This document shows positions 20,131 to 57,175 of a stretch of 64,000 bases of DNA, one piece after another. The notes beneath the pieces were generated by a model. The model searched no databases and was not told where the DNA came from. It saw nothing but the letters and a program-made list of their open reading frames with translations. The stretch lies in contig JBAIAA010000449.1 in the NCBI GenBank assembly GCA_037893245.1, forward strand, positions 620,001 through 684,000, in the 5' to 3' direction. Source of the stretch: Crossaster papposus (taxonomy: Eukaryota > Echinodermata > Asteroidea > Velatida > Solasteridae). Position numbers and translations under genes: made by a program. The stretch's first letter is position 1. Each line of letters starts with the position of its first letter.

Positions 20131-20240
20131 AAGTGACTCGTGACTCGGACTCGGACTCGAACCACGTGACTCGGACCAAGTGACTCGGGACTCGGACTCG
20201 GACTCGACATAGGTGACTCGACTACAACACTGGAATACTC

Positions 20241-21510
20241 GCAGCTAAATTGCTTAGGTTGTTGCTACAAGTCGATGGCATGTAGACAGCCACCATATCT
20301 TACCACAAAGTACAGCCAAAAGCTTGATTGGTTTTTCTTACAATTATTATTGAACCTGTTCATCAGGAATGAGACCATTTTTGCAGTAGCCATTTATAGT
20401 CTTGGGTGGGTAACAAAAAAGGCAATTGTAGTAAAGTGTCTTGCCCAAGAACACAAGCACAATTGCCTGCCCCCCAAAAAAAATAATAAAATAATTACAT
20501 TCACAAATCAACATAACCCCATTCGTTACATACAAATGTTTTTCTTTATTTCTCAAACTCATTCAGAGCTTTTTAAAATCTTTACAGAACAATTCACAAG
20601 TTTTTTTTCACAATCTGTGATGAAATATTTACATATTTTTTAACAGTTCCTTTCCTTTCAGCAACTTCTTATTTTATGGGGAATCAACCCAAATTTTACA
20701 TTCAGTCCTTGTACCAAGCTTCTTGGCAGAATACAGAGAAATAATTCTCGGTAGCCATCAAAGATTGAGGTAAATTTGACTTGAAAATAGAAACTCGAAA
20801 TGTAGCCAATGTTTAGGTTTGTTGTATCACATGTGGGGTAAAAAAAAAAAAACCAATGTTGTAAATGTGGGCGAGAATTTGTCGGCCAATGAAAACATCT
20901 ATTCATTTACACTAGTTTTCATTAGATGCAACAAGTTCCCATTCAACACTGCAGACTAAAGACCATTGAGTTTTAGGTAAATAGGTCGGGGAACTAGACA
21001 AGGCAATGTAAGAAATGCATTCGTTTTTTTGTTTGTACATTTCTTTGTGTATGTTAAACTCAAATGCTGTATGACATGTAAATACTTAAACTCAAAACCA
21101 CATTGAAGTAAACAAAATACGACAAACAAATCAAGCTACAAAATCAAACGGAACAACGCAAACCAAGAAGAAAAACTACCTTGCATTCTGGACAAGTGGG
21201 GAAAGAAATTTCAAACTTTTGGGAGATTTATCGCATTAATAGCATTCCATTTTTGAGAGGAAATCCAATTTCTGGTTCGGTTTCAACACAAAACTGTTCA
21301 TCCCGGGGAACCCTGCATGTCATAAAAGAGTTTAAACTTAAATAGATTTTTATTTACCGATTCTACTCTGCCTTTATAATGTTATTATCCATGCAGAAAA
21401 CAAAACGAAGTAATGAATTTAATATCAACTGGATATTGTTTGTCTGTGTAGGATACACTGCTGTTTGAAAGTTGTTGGTAAATAGTAAGTCATTTCACAA
21501 AATGGTTACA
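20241..21510. other. Intergenic region downstream of TLE
   Basis: A/T-rich with no exon or full element recognised. The words CTTGCCCAAGAACACAAG at about 20440 resemble SINE bodies (compare 8520), suggesting a decayed SINE. Confidence 0.35.
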
Positions 21511-21895
21511 TGTGACCTGACACCACGAAATGTGTGGAAAGTCGCGAAATTCAAAAGTTGACATTATTACATTTCTAGAAAGAAGAAGTCCTAAGCTTTC
21601 AAATGATGTATTGTGTGTTGCTGTAGCTTATTCCTAGGCGCCGCTATACTCCTTTGAAATTGCTGAAGTCATGCTCCCTTATTTTGAGAAAACGGAGTTC
21701 AAAGTCTGTGAGCCGTGCCAACTATACTATCACTCAGTGCAATTCAGCCACCAAAAAACACACTTTAGAGTTTTAATTGAGCTATACAATTTTGGGAAAT
21801 GATAAAGAAGGGTAAAACGTTAACAACCCGAAACCGACCTCCCACTTGAAAAATGGGCGTTTGACCAATAACTCGTTTTGTGGTGCCAGGTCACA
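21511..21895. mobile_element. TA-type MITE, family TGTGACCTGGCACCAC (copy 2)
   Basis: TGTGACCTGACACCAC and GTGGTGCCAGGTCACA termini. The interior aligns along its length with 973-1383, including CCTAAGCTTTCAAA and GAGTTTTAATTGAGC. Confidence 0.8.
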
Positions 21896-22424
21896 CATTT
21901 TCAAGTCTTCTGAGAGATCTTTAACATGATCTGTAACAAGGCCATACTCAATGATTCTACAGCGAGGAAACTAAGTATTGTGCATTTTATGATTTTTTTA
22001 GTATTATATTATATCAAATATTTTAACACTGATAAAAAATAAAACAACCAAAAATACGAATACCAAGTGTGTATTGATGTATATTTTTAATATTCGAGGT
22101 AGCTTACAAGTTGATATTTAATAGATTTGGGGGTAATTTTCCTTACGGAAGCTCTTATAACACGACAGGTAATAAATGGCTATTTTCTCTAAAAGAGTTG
22201 CCCCTATATGGCTCCAAATGAGCGTTAGTTTCACTGTTTGGAACGAGGTTGTTTTTCCTTGAGTGATTTTTGAGTAAAAACCACTGTAAAACTTTATAAT
22301 AACAAATTTACCAACCAAATGTCATGTTGTTATTTGGGATTTTCAGACATTGTTTCAACACAGCAAAGGACGCAATGAGCAGTAGCTCGGGGTGTTCATT
22401 TAAAAGAAAAAGACAAAACATAAC

Positions 22425-22785
22425 CAATAAGCCATTTGCGCGTGACCCCGAGTTAAATTTGAATAACATCTGGTACACTGACTTGCTCACACAGCTTAGC
22501 ACAGTTTAACTTTAAATTCTCCAGACCAAAGACGCTGTTGCTATATCACGTGATTCGGGGAAAGCCTTACGCGTCATACGCTAGCAACCCCCAGCTCTGG
22601 AATGGTCCGGTGTCTTTTTGCCATTCTCACCCATTGTAAACAATGTATTGGTGCTGAGCGTAACTATGCAAAAGCTGTCTTTGGTCTGGAGAATTTAAAG
22701 TTAAACTGTGCCAAGCTGTGTGAACAAGTCAGTGTACCAGATATTATTTAAATTTAACTCGGGGTCGTGCGCAAATGGCTTATTG
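22425..22785. mobile_element. Foldback element (intact copy)
   Basis: A 361-bp imperfect inverted repeat whose outer arms begin CAATAAGCCATTTGCGC and end with the reverse complement. Arms continue through CCCCGAGTTAAATTTGAATA and CACACAGCTTAGCACAG. It is the uninterrupted counterpart of 9054-9580 and allows that insertion to be dissected. Confidence 0.8.
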
Positions 22786-23708
22786 CTAGTTTCAGCGTGT
22801 ACCGCAATCGAAAATACAAAGGGAATCCAATACATAGATGCATCGGTTTATGTGCTCGTCTGACAGGAAAATTTATCAAAAATTACCTTTCAAAAAGGAT
22901 TTCCTGCCATAATTTTTTTTCCTCGAAAGACAAACAAACTTACAGCTCCTATTTAGTCTAGCTAGTCTTCACAACAAAAAAACTGTAAAGATATGGCTAC
23001 CTCTCCAGTTCCCATAATGCACTGCACACAAAGAGGGAAAAAAATATATATAATATACATATATGTCATGAGAACTATACAGTAAAGTTGGCAGTACAAA
23101 ACTTGTTAATGTATTTTACAGAGAACGTAGCCACGTTAATTTGGTAACATGTACATCAGGGCTTATGGTTGTCATGGGGGGAGAAAAAAAAGAGAAAAAA
23201 AAAAGAGGAAATTATCTTTCTCAAGAGTTTCCTTATAAATTAGCCACAGGTCTCAGATGACTGTTGCATGACTCTGCTACTTGCACAGCTAGAAAACGCT
23301 TTGTAGACATACAACAGCAGTACATGAAGGTCGGAGGATGATAATTATAGAAATCTGATTTTGCAGCAAGACAGTTGAAGGTTTTTCTTTTATCATGCTG
23401 GTAGTACTTTGCAAATTTCTGCTGCAATTAAAAGTCACTCTTCCTGTGTTCCTTGCTCCCCGTTCACGCTGCACAGCACATCAACTTGAAATTCAATGTC
23501 TCACTTCACGGCAAATTATCCGCAACCAAACGGGTCTCGTAAAAAAAGAAAAAAATTAAATAAAGTTGGCTACTTGACAACCTTACCAAAATGTTGAAGG
23601 CACCTTACTTCAGTTCGTCCATGTGCAGATTACTCTAAAAAAACAACAACTGACCAATCACAAGGGTTCTTGGGGAAAATAAATTCCTACATCCCCACCA
23701 AAAAATTC
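22786..23708. other. Intergenic, nothing recognised
   Basis: A/T-rich DNA with a short AT-repeat at 23041-23066. No exon, SINE box or TIR pair was found. Confidence 0.35.
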
Positions 23709-23802
23709 AGCCGTGTCTGAATTACTTGGCCATGGCTAGAGATTACAGTTGCTGTGGTAGAAGCTGCAGGCAACTTGTAGCCAAGTAATGCGGACACAGC
23801 CG
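23709..23802. mobile_element. Short TIR element (AGCCGTGTC ends)
   Basis: AGCCGTGTCTGAATTACTTGGC and the inverted GCCAAGTAATGCGGACACAGCC define a ~95-bp hairpin-forming MITE. Confidence 0.65.
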
Positions 23803-23981
23803 TAGGCTCTTAGTGCCACGGCTATGACTTCTATCGGTACGTTTCCACACAGTTGTAATGGGCGACGACTTTGACAGTAACTGCAGATGCTAAATCTGGA
23901 CATAGCCTAACTTCGCGACTTAGACTGGTCCCAAACACACATCTGTCTGTTTTAGCTTACTCTGAGCTTGGGAGTCTGGGC

Positions 23982-47918
<23,937 letters not shown>

Positions 47919-48424
47919 CTGTGAGAAGACAAAATAAACAAAAAGGAAGAAACATTAACCCAAGACATAAAATACAAAGAAAAACAACAAGCGCCCCAAA
48001 AACCTCATCCTATTCTCGAAGTCTGACATCCGAGAACCTCGTTTATCTTCCCATTGTTTATGTACTTTAGTGCGAAGGGGACATTTTAAGGTTTAACGCA
48101 TGTTGTTATAGACGACTCGCCCCTTCGTGACGTCATGCCGATCGTAAGAATGAGCAAATGTATAGAAGCCACAATTTGCTAATGAAAAAAAAAATGTTAT
48201 TTTGCCCAGGACAAGCACATTTTAAATGTGCACTACACTAGTACAAATATTAAAATGCCTTTATTGTGAAAATGCTTTTAATGAAAATATATATAAAATA
48301 AAATAAACAAAAATGAACAACTGGCATCTAGATGTGGCCAAAATGGTCCTGGAAATATAATATATGCATGAATATTAGTCACTACTTCCGTGCGCAAGAC
48401 TTTAGCTAACTTGTCGTCACATCA

Positions 48425-48706
48425 TTCTGTTTTAGGTAAATAAGGTAACCAGCAAAAAGATTGAGCTTGATATTCTGTAATTGTTTTGAAAAATTGAATT
48501 ATTATTTTTAAAAAATAATTCACAATGGCTGGACGGCAATTGAAAAAACTAAAACAATAACAACTGCCCATGCTATTTTTATCGGCATCCATAATTGTAA
48601 AACTTCGGACAGGTCGGTTAAACGATATTTACTATAAAATACAACCCCCGATTTCCACCCATTCCGGGTAATTCAAGCAATTACCAATGGCGTATCATAC
48701 CTTTAG
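48425..48706. mobile_element. Truncated AGGTAGG-family MITE
   Basis: It retains the GCATCCATAATTGTAAAACTT body and the end AATGGCGTATCATACCTTTA. The other end is missing. Confidence 0.7.
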
Positions 48707-50887
48707 GCAAACAAATGCTTTACTCTAAGCTTAAAGAATGAAACCACAGCCATTCTTTAAGTCTTGCCCAAGCACATGCAGCCCTCTATTGACATAATCA
48801 TGTCTAATAACTACTGGCTAAGGTAGCACAAGTGTGTGGGCAATTTAAGACTGGGTTGCTGTAAAAATCAAAGATATTTTTTAAAAGGTGGCAGACTTCA
48901 AAAAATTGATTTTGGCAATACTCCATGTATGGGTAGATATGGGTACATGAATTACAAAAATAGGAAAAAAAATGATATTAGATGTTTGTTGCCATGGTAA
49001 CGGCCAAAATAAGATTTCCAACAAATTTTTCAAGATTTTACACTATTTAAGTAATGAAATATAGGTAAATTAGAAGCACTGGTACATCTAAGGGGGAAAG
49101 AGTAGAAGTTTGTCTTTCACACATATTGCACAACCATGTTTACTCTTTCAGAAAACGATTTTAAAATGTAATGTGTGTGTTCCACTTTGGGTCAAACCAT
49201 TATTTTAAATAGGGGTGTTGTCATCATATTTTCTCATAGCGAAAAATGGGGTATTGAATTGGGCCATAAAGCCGAAAGTGGCACTTTGTAGATAATGCCA
49301 CTTTCATGATTGGTAGATAAGATACCAACCTACATAAACATGGAATAAAATGTTTTGGTATTTCAAGTACGCAAAAACAGTGTTGCCGGAAAGTTAGCAC
49401 TTTGGCTGGAAAAAAACCGCAATGAATGGCCACAAATTATACATTAAAGAAAGACCTAATTGCACAATTATATAACAAATTGGTCATATTTATGATAGAA
49501 TACATAAAATGAATGTTGATATGAAGAGAAAAAATACTTAAATGGCATTAAAGGCAGTCAGTGTTGCCAGAGACATGATTTTTAAATTTGAACCTTTATA
49601 TATAGGCCTATAATAGCTAAGAAACATGGAATTGGTAAGTGACTTTTTATGTCAAACATTTTCTTTTGGACCTGGACTACAGTATATAAAAATATAACAG
49701 TATACATGTACATGGATACAAAATTAAACAAAGTTGCAACACTGTTGCCTGTAACCCGTCTTTAAGCCTAGTTTGGTTGTAACATATAGTGTAATCCACA
49801 TTGTAGCCCTATATTCCATCCAAAAGTTGGCATTATATCAAGCATGTATAGTGAAGCATTGAAATTTCAGGAATGAAACATACATGTTTTTAAAAATTAA
49901 TTTTTTCATTTGGCATTTTTTTTTTTTTATTAATGTCATATCTTATTGTTTACATTGTTTAGCATTCCTTACACACGGCACCTACAGAGGGGTTAAATGT
50001 AGTAGTTTATGTTCTTTGAACTAAATACAATTGCTCAATGAATTGACCGTCTGCTCAAAGAAGCTGACCACTGACTCAGAGAGTATATGTTTACATTATA
50101 TCTCCATCTGTTTACATTATATCCCCACTATACATGCTTGCACCTTGGGCTAAAGTGATCACTCCTCAATGTCCTCAACACATGCAGACTGGTAATAACC
50201 AACTTGCTACTACATGTACTACAAGAACTTGTAAGTAGTATTAATCCTGTAGCTTTACTGTTTTACATATAGATCAAGTTCAACTGCTAGGAACAGGCAA
50301 CATATTGGACTTTCTAGCAAGGAGAACAGTTGTATTTTATCTCAAAATATTCATAATACTTTTTAATGTTGGAGAATGCTGAAAAAAGTGTAACTACATG
50401 TAAGGTCTGATACCTACAACTTTATAAAAGTCTTCTGTGTGATCGATCTTATATACAGAGACGATACTCTGAAATCAAAATGATACTGTTCAAATCATAC
50501 ACTTTATATGTACTACAGTATCTGAGATACTGATATGGAAATTATCTCTATGTACTATTTCGGATATGGAAGTCTCTTTATGTATAGACTTTGTGCATAA
50601 TCTACTCTGTGCCAGGGCAAGTATCGGATGTCCACAACATGGGGGTTAACTTTACATAGTGTTTTTAGCTGTTTCATGGGAAAAATGGGGCATTTATTTT
50701 AAACACTTTATCTGTGAATGAAAATTCAAAGATGTTTTGGCATTGTTGCATCTTCCTGCGAGTCACCAAATGAGATGCTTTTACAGCATGTCCTAGTGTA
50801 TAAACTGCATATAAACAGATGCACTATTGAACTTGAAGGTCATTGCATATGTATGGCTAAAGCCTTTTTGAAAGACTTGTTCAACAT

Positions 50888-51015
50888 TTGTTGCTGCCAA
50901 TTATGTCATTGCCAATTATGTCACCGCCAATTATTTCATCACCAACTATGTTATTACCAACTGCATCATTGCCAATTGTGTCACTACTAACAATGTCACT
51001 GCCAACTTTGTCACA
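50888..51015. repeat. 15-bp degenerate minisatellite
   Basis: About eight units of CCAATTATGTCATTG. Because 15 is a multiple of 3, both overlapping frames look like peptide repeats (LPIMS or CQLCH), but there is no gene context. Confidence 0.8.
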
Positions 51016-51205
51016 CAACTATGTAAATTTAGTTTTTGTTACGAGTTTCGGTCTTTTAATGCTACCTTTCTGGCAACACTGTCTTTGCGATGCATGTTTA
51101 TACAATTTAGAGTTATGTTTTTTATACTTGTAAGCTGCTTTACTATATTTTGTCCTGGTATTTTGTCAGTCAGCATCATTGTTCAGCATGTAGAAAGTCA
51201 TTTAA

Positions 51206-51835
51206 GAGCATTATTTTCCATATATAAAATCTGAAAATATACATTTAAAAATAAATAAAGCATGAAGTTTCTGGCAACACTGCTCCCCCGTACAAAAAAT
51301 ACCAAAACTTTTGTTTCCATATTCTTACAGACCAGCATCTTATCTTTCAATCCTGGAAGCAAAATCTTCCTAAATATGCCACTTTCGGACTTCTGACAAT
51401 TTTAGCAACCACCTCTATTTCCCAAATTGACTTTTGCTCAAAACACACCTATATGGAATAATGGAATCTTCCATTCACAATTAACTGTACTTGTATCAAG
51501 TGCATTTTTGGAAAGATTAAGAGCATTATTTTCCATATATAAAATCTGAAAATATACATTTAAAAATAAATAAAGCATGAAGTTTCTGGCAACACTGCTC
51601 CCCCGTACAAAAAATACCAAAACTTTTGTTTCCATATTCTTACAGACCAGCATCTTATCTTTCAATCCTGGAAGCAAAACCTTCCTAAATATGCCACTTT
51701 CGGACTTCTGACAATTTTAGCAACCACCTCTATTTCCCAAATTGACTTTTGCTCAAAACACACCTATATGGAATAATGGAATCTTCCATTCACAATTAAC
51801 TGTACTTGTATCAAGTGCATTTTTGGAAAGATTAA
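51206..51835. repeat. Recent 315-bp tandem duplication
   Basis: 51206-51520 and 51521-51835 are nearly identical; one difference noticed is AAATCTTCC versus AAACCTTCC. The period is exactly 315 bp. Confidence 0.95.
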
Positions 51836-52121
51836 GGACGTATCTTTACCATGTTTAGCTGAGAGGTAGGCAAACTATTTGGTCTTTATACAGTGAAGCT
51901 CACAACCTTCGGTCATTTTTACTTATGAAAAGAGCTAAATTAGGCGAAATGTGGTAACTTTCTATTTTCACCCGTTGTCATGGCAACCAAAGTGTGGATG
52001 CAATAAATATGCTTTCTTTTTACATTCTGGATGAAGGCCTTCACATGTGCAAAGAATAAACGAAATCCATAAAAAAAAATCTGCCACCACTTCTTTGATT
52101 TTTAGAGCAACTCAGTCTTAA

Positions 52122-55100
52122 GAGCTTTAGTCCACATTAACCTAATTCGAAAAGAAGCATAATGAAGTAATCCGCTTCTAATACTCTAGAGAAGGGCCTT
52201 TATTAAAGAGAAAGGACTTTAAAGACCATAAGATCTAAGATCCCTGGTGAATGGCAACCACTGATCTCCCTCATTGAAGCATATTCTTGCTTTGTGTGTG
52301 CTATCAGTCTGCCTGTTAGTTCCATTCAAAGAAAACATTAAGATCCAGGCCTCCGAAACCCGTCAAGGGTTTATTCTATAGCTTAAGGTCCTTCACAAAC
52401 AGCAGGTAAACATGCAAAGAGTGAATAAACTTGCAAAGCCTTAACCTCCTGCAAACCTCTCCCCCAAGAAATAAAAAAAGAGGGAAAAAAAGAAAGAAAA
52501 GGAAACACTAAACTAATACTTTAAATAATCCTGCAAACAGAGAAACAAACCCGCAGCAAATACTTGACTCAGAACTTACTAGAAAGGGGAGGGGAAGGAG
52601 GGAGGGAGGGAGGGGGTTGCGCAGGGCTGAAAAGACCGTGAACAAACACGGGGAATAATGGTAGTCTGTTAAAAGTGTTTATCAAATACTTCTCCGTCAA
52701 TAGCGAAGGGTGGGCTTATATGAATGGCGCAGCTGCAATCTCCCTCATTCAAGTGGCCAGCCAGGTCCTCTCCTAGGTCCTGAAGAGCAAATAAAGCAGG
52801 GAGGAACAACACAGTGCAGACTGCTCACTGAGTGCCCTTGTGCCTTCCTGTCTGATTGGGCCACTCAATTGCTTGCAAGTGGAATATATTACCTTCCTTT
52901 ATTTCTGGGAACCTCATACATGTACATGTAAGCAGCGCGTGCACACAGCTTAGCATTACCTTGTATTCGTGTAGTTATTAAAAACAATTTTTTGCTCGCA
53001 GCGTGAAAATTCTTTCAACCAGAATGGCCGATAACCCTTACCCTATTTTGCCTCTAAAGCTCTTTTGTGAGATGGTAGAAACCTTGTGTGGACGTGGACG
53101 TGGACAAGTTTTCTTATACATGTAATTTATCACACGACATCTTCAATAACTGCACTGTGTACATCTTTTGTTCAGAGGTCCACACAGTGTTCAAATGTAA
53201 TGCTTACACTTGCACACACATGAACAATTCCACATAATGTTGCAGACATTTTTCGTCCGACTTTCCACATTTCCCTTGGTCGAGGTGGTGAATTACATGT
53301 ATAAGAAAATGGCTCCGGGCTTCATGTTAAAATGTCAGGGCGTCATTAAGACAGGAAACAATGATCGATGATTGGGAGCTGTGAATTATTCAGTCCGCGA
53401 GGCCGGGAAAGGTATCCATCCTGGCCAGCTTTAGAGAGCACTTCCTTGCACATACATGAACTTCCCCCGGTTGACTCGGTCCAATTAAATCCCGCATTCG
53501 GAGCCGACTTGTCATACAGGCCACTGATGAAAATTCACCGGTAAATATTCGCGGATTATGTACATAGAGAGAGAAAAGAGTGTTGGGGGACGGGGAAGAG
53601 AGATGAAAGAGCAAATGCTTGCTCACATGAATCCAGTCGTGCATATTCATTTGGGTTGCCAGCTCTTCTTCGGCTCGCAGAATCCATCCCGTTTGTAATA
53701 TGATCGTCTACTTGTGTTGCTCCTTAGCGACGGAGGGGAAAGGGGGGGGGGGGGGGAGAGAGGTTTAGGAGTGCGGATAGCAATATGCTGACGGGCACAC
53801 GCTGAATGACTAACACCGTGCAAACACAGCAGGGGGACCGCGCACACGTGAAGGAGAAGCGACACCCCAATTGAAAATGCCAACGAAATTTGCCCAGGCA
53901 CTTGTGCGGAACACTCGGCGATGCTTCAAACAGAGTTAAATCACTGAGCCACACGGGTTCATAAAATGAAAACGAAAGATAAAAAAATGGCAGGGGGGTG
54001 GGGACTGTAAGACCCTCCACTATTTTCCACGTCAATACCATATCAAACCTATTCTCCTATATAGACAAATTATAAGGGGGGGGGGGGGGTGAGCTCTAAG
54101 GGGGAAAACACTGTTCAATAAAATGCTATGTGCACACAAGAACCGTTAGCAAATAGAAGTCCTTGTCTGCCAGCTCGCAATGCAAACACTCTAGTGCAAG
54201 CTTGGGTTTGTGTTCCAATAAATGCAAATAAGCCGAGTGAGACCGTTGTCATCTAATGACGGCCGTATAAGGGTGCAGGGCAGGGCTAGGCTGCGGTAAA
54301 CAGGGACTGCTATTTATTGTCCCGATGACACCGACACACACATACACTCGCAGACAGCTGCGCTCTGTGTCCACAAAGCAGGTCCAAGCTCGCTCTTCAT
54401 TTATCATTGGCGTTCAACGCCGGGGTTTTAAATAATTAAAGCCATCGCTTAAATTTACCGCTGATAATTGCTGTTTGACAGGCTCTCTATATTAAAATTT
54501 CTGTTAATCCCAGTGCAATCTTATTTATCATTGAAAATAAGGGTTCTTGTAAATGAAAATATGGTGAAAAGGTACATGTACTATACATACACCATTTGGC
54601 TGTGTTTTTTGTTGGAAAATAGATGGGTTAGGGAATTCATATTTTATATTAAATACTGCGACTCTGACCTGTTTTATAGTTTTGTTTCATACAAAAAAGA
54701 CAAGATGTTTTTGTAGTCTGGTTCCTTTACTTTCTTTAGACAAAACAGTAGAGCATTTATAGGCGTCAGGAAAGGAAGTCAAGGAATCATACTACAAAAA
54801 GCATCAATGCTCTTGTTGTTTTTTTAAGCATGTTTCTCTGAACACAAAACTTATAATATTAACCCCCTAAACCATTCATTTTCAATAATTACAGAAAAAG
54901 CAAATGGTGTATACTACCTTAAAAGGCTGATGTATCTTAACATCTACCCTAAAGTAAACAACAAAAGTTTCACTTTTACTTTCAAATCTGAACTTGCAAC
55001 AGATGCCTATAAATTTACTCGTGTACAAATTCAATTCTGCTCCTCAACAATGCTGGTAGCTTCACATAAGAGAACTTGATGTACTATACAGTGTACGGCT

Positions 55101-56870
55101 GGGCAACAAAAAAACAAATGTATTTTTCCTCTGTAATTTTTCAGTGTCCAATAATAAACATCGAATCGTTCATGGTAATATTAACGAACTCTCTGACCAT
55201 CTGACCCATACGCACCCATTCCTAGACAAGCACGCTTGCATACTCTTTAAGCAACACATCTATAATCAGAGGCAGTCAATCAAAATGGCCGAAATGAATA
55301 CATTGCCCTGTGTCACCGAATTAATTTGCCGATTGCGGGGGGGTTCCGATGTCGTCGCCGCTGCGGCCGCCGCCGCCGCCGCACAACCGTCGCGGTCCGG
55401 CAACCAGACAATATGTTTGCCGATCCGTGGGGCAAATGTTTAGAGAACGCTGGTTTAATTCCAAACCCATTTGCCTGTACAAATATTGACCCCTGCGTTT
55501 AAATATGGCACCAAAGTATGAGCTTGAATCTTGTTTGACTAGGATAAAGGTTGTGTGAGCGAGAGTGTGTGTTTGTGTGCACGGAGTAAGCGCACTGCAG
55601 ATTAAGGGAACTGCAGAGAAACTGTACAACTACATGTACATATTTCTATCGCAAGAAGGCAGATCCTTGCCAATTTGACATTTTTCAACCACAATTTTTA
55701 ATTTGTTTACATCACAGCTAAATACTGTTAATTTCTCAAGCAATATTACTTTACCATATAGAATTATGAATAAGATTAAAACAGCTGCAAACTGCTTACT
55801 GGCAGGAATTACCTGAAATATACAAATCAAATAAGTTAAGAGGACCTAATATTTCGATCTTAACAAGATCTTCTTCAGAGACATAATGGCTGTGCACAAG
55901 AAACAAACATATATAGGGCAACATACAGCATGACGCACATCATAGCTGATGGGAGAAACACAAAAGAAAAAGCCTGTACAGAGTTCTGTGGAACAACAAA
56001 AGGAGGATTAGACTGAAGGGTTATTAAAAGAGAAAAGTCGGTGTGATTATTTTTAATTATTCTGTTCTAAATGCAAATACAAAAACCTAATTATTTACTT
56101 TTCTTATTAGATACCGTCATTATCATACCAACGTTTTATTCTGAATATTGAACACGGTGCGCTGGTGAACTATCGTACCGAGGTGCTTTACAGCACTGCT
56201 CTACATCAAACGGTTAATATGGTGCGCTGGAAACTCTGGTACCGCCTCGGGCAAATCCAGCCTGAAAAGCCCATAAAGTAACAACTGATAAGCCAGTCAA
56301 TATCCAGTTAGGAAACTTAATTTACTCCAGATCCCCTTTCCCAATCTGTCAATTCAGGATGGCACATCTGTAACACTTCAAGAATTTTTTTTTGCCCTGT
56401 GTTTGGCGAGCAGGAGACAGGGTGAGCGAAGTGGGAAGTACAGTCATGAGAGCTAGGTCAGGCGTTCGCCCCCGGGAGTGTAACAATAAGATCCTTTAAG
56501 TCGCAGTTGTTAGTGATTAGAAGGTATCCTTCTGATTCATATCAACAGGGGGGCACATAATACATGTTCTGTCTACACAGTGTGTTATGGAATATTATCT
56601 TCGAGCAAATATTATCTTCGAGCGACATCAAAGTGTGATACGACACACTATATATTGCACGCCCTGTATCAAACTCCGCAATATGCAAAACGCAGTGTTG
56701 CATCTCACGTGGATAGTCATATTGTTGTTGTTGTAACATTTAATTCAATGTTGCCATTACAATATGTACAATCTTATATAAATTACCAAAAACAATTCAA
56801 GAAGTTGATAGAAACTATGTGTACACACAAAGTTAAATAAAGAAGCGATATTAAAATTAAGTGACAACAT
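52122..56870. other. Long TLE intron, mostly non-repetitive
   Basis: No exon supported. G tracts at 53743-53757 and 54077-54089, a relic MITE end (GCAAATGGTGTATACTACC) near 54900, and a GCC-repeat at 55360-55400. 52700-52935 and 53390-53560 look like conserved-type non-coding sequence. Confidence 0.35.
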
Positions 56871-56959
56871 TTAGGTAAAAGGTTAAGCGTATAACGTTTT
56901 TGTGCTCTAACCTATGGACAGACAAATGTACGAACAGGAAAACCACACAAAGGACAACA

Positions 56960-57175
56960 AAATACAACGAAAAGACAGACTAGTGTGAGACAAGGCAGAA
57001 TTATTAGTTTAGAAATAAGACCAAAATTACCAGTACAAATCAAGGATTTTAAATTCTTAACAAAGACAGACAGAGAAGGTGATGATTTAGGCGAAATATC
57101 TAAACTATTCCAGTATGAGGTGCCTCGATGAGCTACACTATTTTTAACCATTGTAGTTCTGTTGAAATGAACTGC
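56960..57175 (-). pseudogene. Fragment of a LINE reverse-transcriptase C-terminus
   Basis: The minus-strand frame reads NRTTMVKNSVAHRGTSYWNSL then FVKNLKSLI, the pattern (short basic segment, G..YWNSL, later FK..LK.HL) that ends many LINE polymerases. No upstream reverse-transcriptase motif remains, so it is a dead 5'-truncated copy. It is not the same family as 9860-13609. Confidence 0.55.

Larger units (their letters stand above)
14108..20232. mobile_element. hAT-like element, outermost of a five-level nest (8-bp TSD)
   Basis: Termini CAGAGTTGTATGACTCGAGTC (left) and GACTCGACTACAACACTG (right) are inverted. Perfect 8-bp repeats GAATACTC flank them at 14100-14107 and 20233-20240. An 8-bp duplication with CA-G termini is the hAT hallmark. 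Its own sequence is rich in GACTCG words (19021-19140, 20130-20225). 14130-19018 inside it is a later insertion. 19141-20130 holds no recognisable transposase. Confidence 0.85.
48849..52117. mobile_element. 3.27-kb TTAA-flanked, piggyBac-like non-autonomous element
   Basis: TTAA at 48845-48848 and 52118-52121 flanks inverted ends GACTGGGTTGCTGTAAAAAT..GGTGGCAGA and TCTGCCACC..AGAGCAACTCAGTC (about 45 bp). Inner pairs such as CCATGGTAACGGCC / TGTCATGGCAACC continue the symmetry. No DDD transposase ORF is visible. It contains the minisatellite 50888-51015 and the duplication 51206-51835. Confidence 0.7.

Noticed and set aside
20275-20643. 122-codon ORF
   Set aside because: A/T-rich, no domain, low-complexity Lys/Phe content. 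Treated as chance.
50888-51133. ORF with LPIMS-type pentapeptide repeats
   Set aside because: It is a 15-bp minisatellite; two frames look equally repetitive, and there is no start context, splice signal or conserved domain.
55144-55443. ORF with a polyalanine stretch
   Set aside because: The Ala run is a GCC microsatellite and the rest has no motif. It lies in the TLE intron on the opposite strand without splice support.
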